Positions 37,470 through 41,624 of a stretch of 41,624 nt of DNA are shown here, piece by piece. How positions within the stretch are numbered: the stretch's first letter is position 1; each line of letters starts with the position of its first letter. The translations under genes were made by a program, and so were the position numbers. Source of the DNA: a virus; the IMG/VR virus record IMGVR_UViG_3300032893_000126, positions 1 to 41,624 of that record, one strand, 5' to 3'. The notes below the pieces were generated by a model. It made no database searches and was not told where the DNA came from. It worked only from the letters and a program-made list of their open reading frames with translations.

Positions 37470-39152
37470 TTAGGTCACCGTGATCGTCGCTGTCGCGGTG
37501 TTGCCCATGGAGTCAGTCACGGTAACGACGTCCGTGACGCTCGGGGTAGAGCCAGCCGTATAAACTCCGGTGGAGGAATTGATGGACCCGCCAGAGTTGT
37601 TCGTTGTCAGCGCGTAGGACACGGTTCCGTATCCCCCCAGGCCAGTGAACGTCTGGCTACCGGTATGAGCGACGGTGACGGTCGTCGGGGAGCAGATCAT
37701 CGGAAGGATGATGATATTTGTCGCCAGGACGTTGAACTGGTTTTTCTTCGAGATCGGAGTCAGCGTGTTCGTGTAGGACTCATTATAGCTCGGTGTGATC
37801 GCAGCGGAACCACCGGTTTGCAGTGTATTCGACCCTAGCGTAATCAACCCCTGAACGCTGATTCCGGTGAGGCTGATCGTCAGCGTTTGGGTTGCGATCG
37901 ATCCTGTCACGGTCGCGGTCGATAGTCCCGTCACGGCCTGGAGCTTCGTCTGGATCGTCCCGACCGCGTCGTTCCAGTTGACAGACGCCGAGGATGCACC
38001 GTTGTACTTGAAGACGAACGCACCGGATGCTGCGACTCCTGATAGAGTAATGACCTGGGAGGTCCCAGCGCTAAACCCAGCGCCAGTGACCAGGGTGTTT
38101 GAGTCGATTGCCTGAACGAGGCTCGCCAGTTCGTTGACGTTGACCGTTCCGTAGACCGCTGGCGCAAGTGAAGTCGCCAGTCCGGATCGGATCGCGGCGA
38201 GGTTCGGCTGGTTCACTCCGTCGATCGAAGTGGCGGTAAATGTGATGAAGAGCTCCTGCTGAACGACGGCGTCCCAATACACGAGGAACGTGCTTCCGTC
38301 GACCTGGGTGATCGAGTAGCTCGTCGATCCGTACATTCCGCAACCGGCGTTGCGCTTCGTGTAGATCGCGTTCGCGATGTCAGCCGATGCCCCGGTTCCG
38401 GCGACGATCGCCCAGATCGAATGCCCAGGAACCCCGTCCCCGTTCGTTGATCCGGTCGTATTCTCGTAGACGAAGGCGGAGGTCACTCCCGAGACGCTCT
38501 CGAGCGCGGCGACTAGGCCAGCGAGGTATCCCTGGGAGGGAAGTGATACGGATTGCTGCCGCCTTACCCTAAGTGCGGCATCGGACTCCTCGTTCGTCCC
38601 GAGGGTCGTGTAGGTCGTTGGGTTGTTGATCGCCGTTACTCCGAGGACGATCGTCACCGGGACCGTGATCGTGTTCGGAATCGTGAGAACCGCCCCGACG
38701 TTCGCAGCGCGGAATGCGAGGACGTGAGATCCCGCTCCGAGGCCGGTCTGGGTGACTTCGAGCTGCCACTCGTTCCCAGCGTTATCGGCGACGGTGTAGA
38801 CTGGCTGAGGCGACTGATCGAGCCCATAGAGGTTCACTGACTGGCTGATCGTCAGTGTAACATTCGTGACCGTATAGGTTCCTGCCTGCCTCTGGATCCC
38901 GTTGATCGCAACGCGCTGATCAAGAACGGTTCCGACCGCCTGGTCCGGGTCGAACATGCTGTAGATCGTCTGGAGGAGGTCCTGGAGGTCGAGGACGGAC
39001 TGAATGAATATATTCATCATCTGTCCGTCAGGAGTGCTCGACGAAAGGTTGATGTCCGATCCGTAAATTTGTTGAAAGACCGCAGTGTATGCAGCGACGA
39101 GCTCCGCCTGGGTCGCTAGCGTCAGTCCTGTCGAATCCAACGAGTTCGGCAT
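37470..39152 (-). CDS. Baseplate J-like protein
   Basis: The 560-aa protein has the gpJ wedge core in residues 1-350 (ALRVRRQQSVSLPSQGYLAG, FVYENTTGSTNGDGVPGHSI, then TNVTLTISQSV earlier). Residues about 363-462 are a copy of the shared domain (ASSASVNWNDAVGTIQTKLQ). The last 65 residues form an Ig-like domain (TGLGGYGTVSYALTTNNSGG, STGVYTAGST). The extra domains are unusual additions to gpJ and may decorate the baseplate rim. Confidence 0.8.
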   Translation of the reverse strand: MPNSLDSTGLTLATQAELVAAYTAVFQQIYGSDINLSSSTPDGQMMNIFIQSVLDLQDLLQTIYSMFDPDQAVGTVLDQRVAINGIQRQAGTYTVTNVTLTISQSVNLYGLDQSPQPVYTVADNAGNEWQLEVTQTGLGAGSHVLAFRAANVGAVLTIPNTITVPVTIVLGVTAINNPTTYTTLGTNEESDAALRVRRQQSVSLPSQGYLAGLVAALESVSGVTSAFVYENTTGSTNGDGVPGHSIWAIVAGTGASADIANAIYTKRNAGCGMYGSTSYSITQVDGSTFLVYWDAVVQQELFITFTATSIDGVNQPNLAAIRSGLATSLAPAVYGTVNVNELASLVQAIDSNTLVTGAGFSAGTSQVITLSGVAASGAFVFKYNGASSASVNWNDAVGTIQTKLQAVTGLSTATVTGSIATQTLTISLTGISVQGLITLGSNTLQTGGSAAITPSYNESYTNTLTPISKKNQFNVLATNIIILPMICSPTTVTVAHTGSQTFTGLGGYGTVSYALTTNNSGGSINSSTGVYTAGSTPSVTDVVTVTDSMGNTATATITVT

Positions 39153-39161
39153 CTCTTCCCC

Positions 39162-39548
39162 TTAGCTCGACCCGCCGAGGTCGTAACTGAATGCTCCCGT
39201 GACCGACGAGAAAGCTGTAATTACCTGATATTGAACAGATAAGTTTCGCGTTTGTCGATTCAAAACTACGGAGAGCTGTTTAAGGCCTGTAACCACGGGG
39301 TTTCCGGCTTGATCAGGCGTGTTGAGGATCGTGGTCGATATCGCGAGGTTGAGCGCGGTCTCGCTCCCGATTGCCCCGAGATAGGAGAACCACGCGATCC
39401 CAGCGCCCGTGTCGAAGAAGCAATCCCCGAGGAACGAGAGCACACGGGTCTGGATCATCTGCCCGACTGCTGAGCTACCCGAAAGATAGTCGTTCTCGCC
39501 CTTCCCGTAAGTCCAGTCACCCTGTGAGTCTAAGGCCCTGACGATCAT
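39162..39548 (-). CDS. Baseplate wedge protein (Mu gp46-like)
   Basis: This 128-aa protein has the gp46 type start (MIVRALDSQGDWTYGKGEND, QMIQTRVLSFLGDCFFDTGA) and the core GIAWFSYLGAI, typical of small wedge subunits that join spike and gpJ. Its gene lies between the gp138-type spike and gpJ genes, the canonical place, and is ATGA-coupled to the spike gene. Confidence 0.7.
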   Translation of the reverse strand: MIVRALDSQGDWTYGKGENDYLSGSSAVGQMIQTRVLSFLGDCFFDTGAGIAWFSYLGAIGSETALNLAISTTILNTPDQAGNPVVTGLKQLSVVLNRQTRNLSVQYQVITAFSSVTGAFSYDLGGSS

Positions 39549-40324
39549 CCGAGGAGATCTCCTATCTGGGTTGCGAGGCTCGAAAGCGATGACGAGACGG
39601 CCGTGATCGCAGCCGCGTTCACGGGGACGCCACTGACTCCAGGTCCAGTCGTCACTCCAGTGACGGTGATCGCAGCGACCTGAGTGATCAGCGTATTGAT
39701 ATCCGTGATGAGGGACTGGAGGAGCGTGTTGAGCGTCGTCGAGTTATTCTCGATTGTCACGACCGATCCGCACTGGACGGTCGTAGTCCCGTTCGTCATC
39801 GCGGCGTTCGACCCGAGCTTGACGCTCGAAGAGCCGTTTTTCAGGACGACGTTCGACGTATCGAACCCCGAGAGGACGTTCCCGAGTGAACGGACGCCAA
39901 CGAGGATGATCCCATCGGAGACGGAATGGCACCGAGGAGTCGGGACCGGAGCACCGGGGCCGCCCTGGTACCAGTTCCCGATGTCCCGGTCGTTGAAGAG
40001 CACGAGGCACTCGTCTCCTACGGAGACTGGGAAGGTGAGGCATCCCGCTCCACCACCGAGGAAGATCACCGGACAGTCGGCGAGGAGTGGGTATTCGACC
40101 TGGACAGGGCTATAGAGCCCTGACTCCTCGTCGAGCTGGAAGTAGGTCTTCGGGTAGTTGATCGACACCTTCGCAGTCTGTTTCGTCGCATCGAAGCTCT
40201 CGATCGTCCCGATGTGATGGCAGTTGAGATTTAGGAAGACGTCCCGCTTGAGGAGGTTTAGGGCATCCGTTAGGCTCGGTTCCTCGGGAATGAAGTTGAA
40301 CGGAATGGAGGGATTCGTCGTCAT
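39545..40324 (-). CDS. Baseplate spike/assembly protein (gp138 N-domain type)
   Basis: The 259-aa protein has the OB-fold start NLNCHHIGTIESFDATKQTA with KVSINYPKTYFQ and LLADCPVIFLGGGAGCLTFP, followed by VGDECLVLFNDRDIGNWYQG. This is the gp138_N signature of central spikes. The C-terminal part is a repeat-rich beta-helix (SSSVKLGSNAAMTNGTTTVQ). It is ATGA-coupled to hub and wedge genes. Confidence 0.75.
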   Translation of the reverse strand: MTTNPSIPFNFIPEEPSLTDALNLLKRDVFLNLNCHHIGTIESFDATKQTAKVSINYPKTYFQLDEESGLYSPVQVEYPLLADCPVIFLGGGAGCLTFPVSVGDECLVLFNDRDIGNWYQGGPGAPVPTPRCHSVSDGIILVGVRSLGNVLSGFDTSNVVLKNGSSSVKLGSNAAMTNGTTTVQCGSVVTIENNSTTLNTLLQSLITDINTLITQVAAITVTGVTTGPGVSGVPVNAAAITAVSSSLSSLATQIGDLLG

Positions 40325-41193
40325 GAGAAGCTCCCGGCGATGCTCAGCTCGGACGGTCCATAAAACATCCCCAAGGAAGTGACCGCCTCTCCGCAGACCG
40401 CCCTGGAAATCATACCACGGTGCTTGATCGAGATGACCTTGTACAAGCCATTGAAGTTTTGGATGATCTCGTTCGTCTGGAGAAGAATCTGCTGGGCCAT
40501 GATCACGCCGGGCTCGAAGATCATGTCAAAGTTAAGGATCGTCTGTTCGAGGACAGGTGTCCCGAGGAGCCCGCTCTGGGCGTTGATCACCGGGATTCCG
40601 CCGGGTACGCACTCGGCATTTCCGAGGCAGTTCGCCTTCTGGTTGTCGATGAAGAACCCTCCTCCGGTCAGCTCCCGGAGGATGTCGGTCGTCGATCCGG
40701 AGTAGGAGTTCGCCCGCGCAATCGATCCGGGATAGCTCCCGAGGTGACCCGGAGTGACGTTGAAAGGTGCGAGGTCCTTGACGACGTTCGCGATAACCGT
40801 AGACTGCGGAGTCCCACTCGGGACGACAAGAGAAGTCGTCGCGTTGGCAAATGCCGCTCCTCCATCGAAGCACTCAATCGTCGTGACGAAATTATTGCCC
40901 TCACGGACTGACCATGCCTGGGTGATGTTTCCATTGAAGATTGTCGGGAGGTTCTTCTCCCCATATCCTGCGTTCAGGAGGATCGGACGGAACTCCCCGG
41001 AGTTGTAAAAGTTGAACCGGATTTTGTTACGGTTCGTCTCCGAGAGGTTGTAGATCCGGATCTGGCAGACGTTCGCCGATGTGAGGATGTTCTTCGTGAT
41101 GTCGAATTCGATCGTGAAAGGGAGGGCGATCGTCAGCGTCCCGCCGTCGTCCGTCCCTACCGCGAGCGAGTAGTTTCGATCAAACTTATCCAC
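40321..41193 (-). CDS. Baseplate hub protein
   Basis: This 290-aa protein starts at GTG. MDKFDRNYSLAVGTDDGG with TANVCQIRIYNLSETNRNKI-like segments and LLNAGYGEKNLPTIFNGNIT follow the phage hub layout (gp44/gpD-like, beta barrel). FIDNQKANCLGNAECVPGG is a Cys pair insertion. It precedes the spike gene with ATGA coupling. Confidence 0.65.
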   Translation of the reverse strand: MDKFDRNYSLAVGTDDGGTLTIALPFTIEFDITKNILTSANVCQIRIYNLSETNRNKIRFNFYNSGEFRPILLNAGYGEKNLPTIFNGNITQAWSVREGNNFVTTIECFDGGAAFANATTSLVVPSGTPQSTVIANVVKDLAPFNVTPGHLGSYPGSIARANSYSGSTTDILRELTGGGFFIDNQKANCLGNAECVPGGIPVINAQSGLLGTPVLEQTILNFDMIFEPGVIMAQQILLQTNEIIQNFNGLYKVISIKHRGMISRAVCGEAVTSLGMFYGPSELSIAGSFS

Positions 41194-41194
41194 T

Positions 41195-41539
41195 CTACGC
41201 CCCTCGGAGTGCTTGCTGGTACGCCAGCACCTCCGCCGCCGTCAGGACATAGAGCTTCGCGTTCCCGGAGGAGAAGTCCTGGATGAGCGAGGGATCGCGG
41301 TTATCGACCGTAAAGCACGCAAGCCCGAACGGGAGCTGTGTCGAGAACTGAAAGAGCAGATTCGGCGAGCAGACGACGCGAATCCCGCATACCGTGAATG
41401 TCTGATAAGAGAGCTTAGTGATGACCCAGGCGTACTGCATCGGCATGAAGACGAGTTCAAGGTCGAAGGAGCTTCCATCCGGGAGTATCAGGGTCGTCTT
41501 CTGGGAGGGGTCGGGTGTGACATTCTGGATCAGGTTCAT
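41195..41539 (-). CDS. Small baseplate/hub-associated protein (DUF6983-like)
   Basis: The 114-aa protein starts in the repeated end (41539 equals base 45) and is coupled to the 42-845 gene by ATGA across the join. The pattern ILPDGSSFDLELVFMPMQYA with CFTVDNRDPSLIQDFSSGNA matches small proteins between hub components in many myoviruses. It is beta-rich with no catalytic site. Confidence 0.6.
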   Translation of the reverse strand: MNLIQNVTPDPSQKTTLILPDGSSFDLELVFMPMQYAWVITKLSYQTFTVCGIRVVCSPNLLFQFSTQLPFGLACFTVDNRDPSLIQDFSSGNAKLYVLTAAEVLAYQQALRGA

Positions 41540-41624
41540 AGTCCGAAGCTCGAAGAGAGTTGAGTGTTGAGGCCGAGGCTGGGAACCGGGGTCTGGATCC
41601 CGTTGTTCACCTGGCCGAACACCT
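41495..41624. repeat. Terminal direct repeat, right copy
   Basis: This is the same 130 bases as 1-130 with one difference at 41621 (A instead of G at 127). On the minus strand the change turns Ala240 of the tail protein into Val. It marks the circular closure of the sequence. Confidence 0.95.
41536..41624 (-). CDS. Partial copy of the hub-associated gene at 42-845
   Basis: Because of the terminal repeat, only the last 29 codons or so of the 42-845 gene appear again here, cut by the window end. It is not a second gene. It carries the Val variant of codon 240. Confidence 0.85.
   Translation of the reverse strand, partial: VFGQVNNGIQTPVPSLGLNTQLSSSFGL

Noticed and set aside
1-41624. Lysogeny module or prophage attachment site
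   Set aside because: I found no integrase, excisionase, transposase or ParA-type partition gene; the single tRNA is a complete phage gene, not a split att site as far as the sequence shows.

Overview
The window reads as one complete, circularly closed genome of a tailed phage with a contractile tail. The first 130 bases recur at the right end (41495-41624) with a single mismatch, so the unique sequence is about 41,494 bp and the ends are probably an assembly or permutation join. The evidence for a myovirus is a tail sheath, tail tube, frameshifted tail chaperone, short tape measure, and gpJ-, gp46- and gp138-type baseplate proteins. The host is probably a GC-rich Gram-negative bacterium: structural rows hand-count near 63% GC, there is a lipobox lipoprotein in the lysis block, and there are two LPS-type (GT9) glycosyltransferases. 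I see no integrase, transposase or partition system, so a virulent lifestyle is more likely, although an Arc-type regulator and an operator-like divergent control region exist. LAYOUT. The minus strand carries most genes as chains of ATGA/GTGA stop-start overlaps. From 24901 downward there is an early block of a small HTH protein, hypotheticals, several small Cys-rich proteins, a Rad52-type annealing protein, SSB, a methyltransferase and a VRR-NUC nuclease. A 211-bp repeat-rich gap precedes the terminase subunits and portal. A roughly 5.5-kb accessory block follows (Fis-like HTH, SEC-C protein in an overlapping frame, membrane microprotein, Sec-exported 866-aa fibre, beta-rich proteins, GT9 glycosyltransferase, YkgJ-type Cys cluster). 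The block ends at head morphogenesis, protease/scaffold, decoration, capsid, neck, tail terminator, sheath, tube, chaperone and tape measure. Crossing the join, the same strand continues from 41539 down with hub, spike, baseplate, an RCC1-propeller tail protein, a second GT9 enzyme, an FkbM methyltransferase and the lysis genes, ending at 31007. The plus strand carries a four-gene operon (25186-25913) from a divergent promoter region, and a second operon (27654-30814, then tRNA-Asn). Between them two minus-strand genes encode a lambda O/P-like initiator and loader. MOST INTERESTING. The second plus operon encodes a ParB-N protein without a methylase domain, a TET/JBP-type 2-oxoglutarate dioxygenase and a GREB1/TAGT-type glycosyltransferase. 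This is a compact candidate DNA-base hypermodification cassette with no cytosine-C5 methyltransferase that I can find in the genome, so it may act on thymine (base-J-like) or on host-made 5-methylcytosine. It lies in a segment with visibly lower GC. Other notable items are four helically phased iterons beside an AT-rich tract inside the initiator gene (a lambda-like origin), a CCCTTTC slip site in the tail chaperone, a nested scaffold start in the protease gene, one shared domain inserted in three different tail proteins, and two coupled micro-ORFs.
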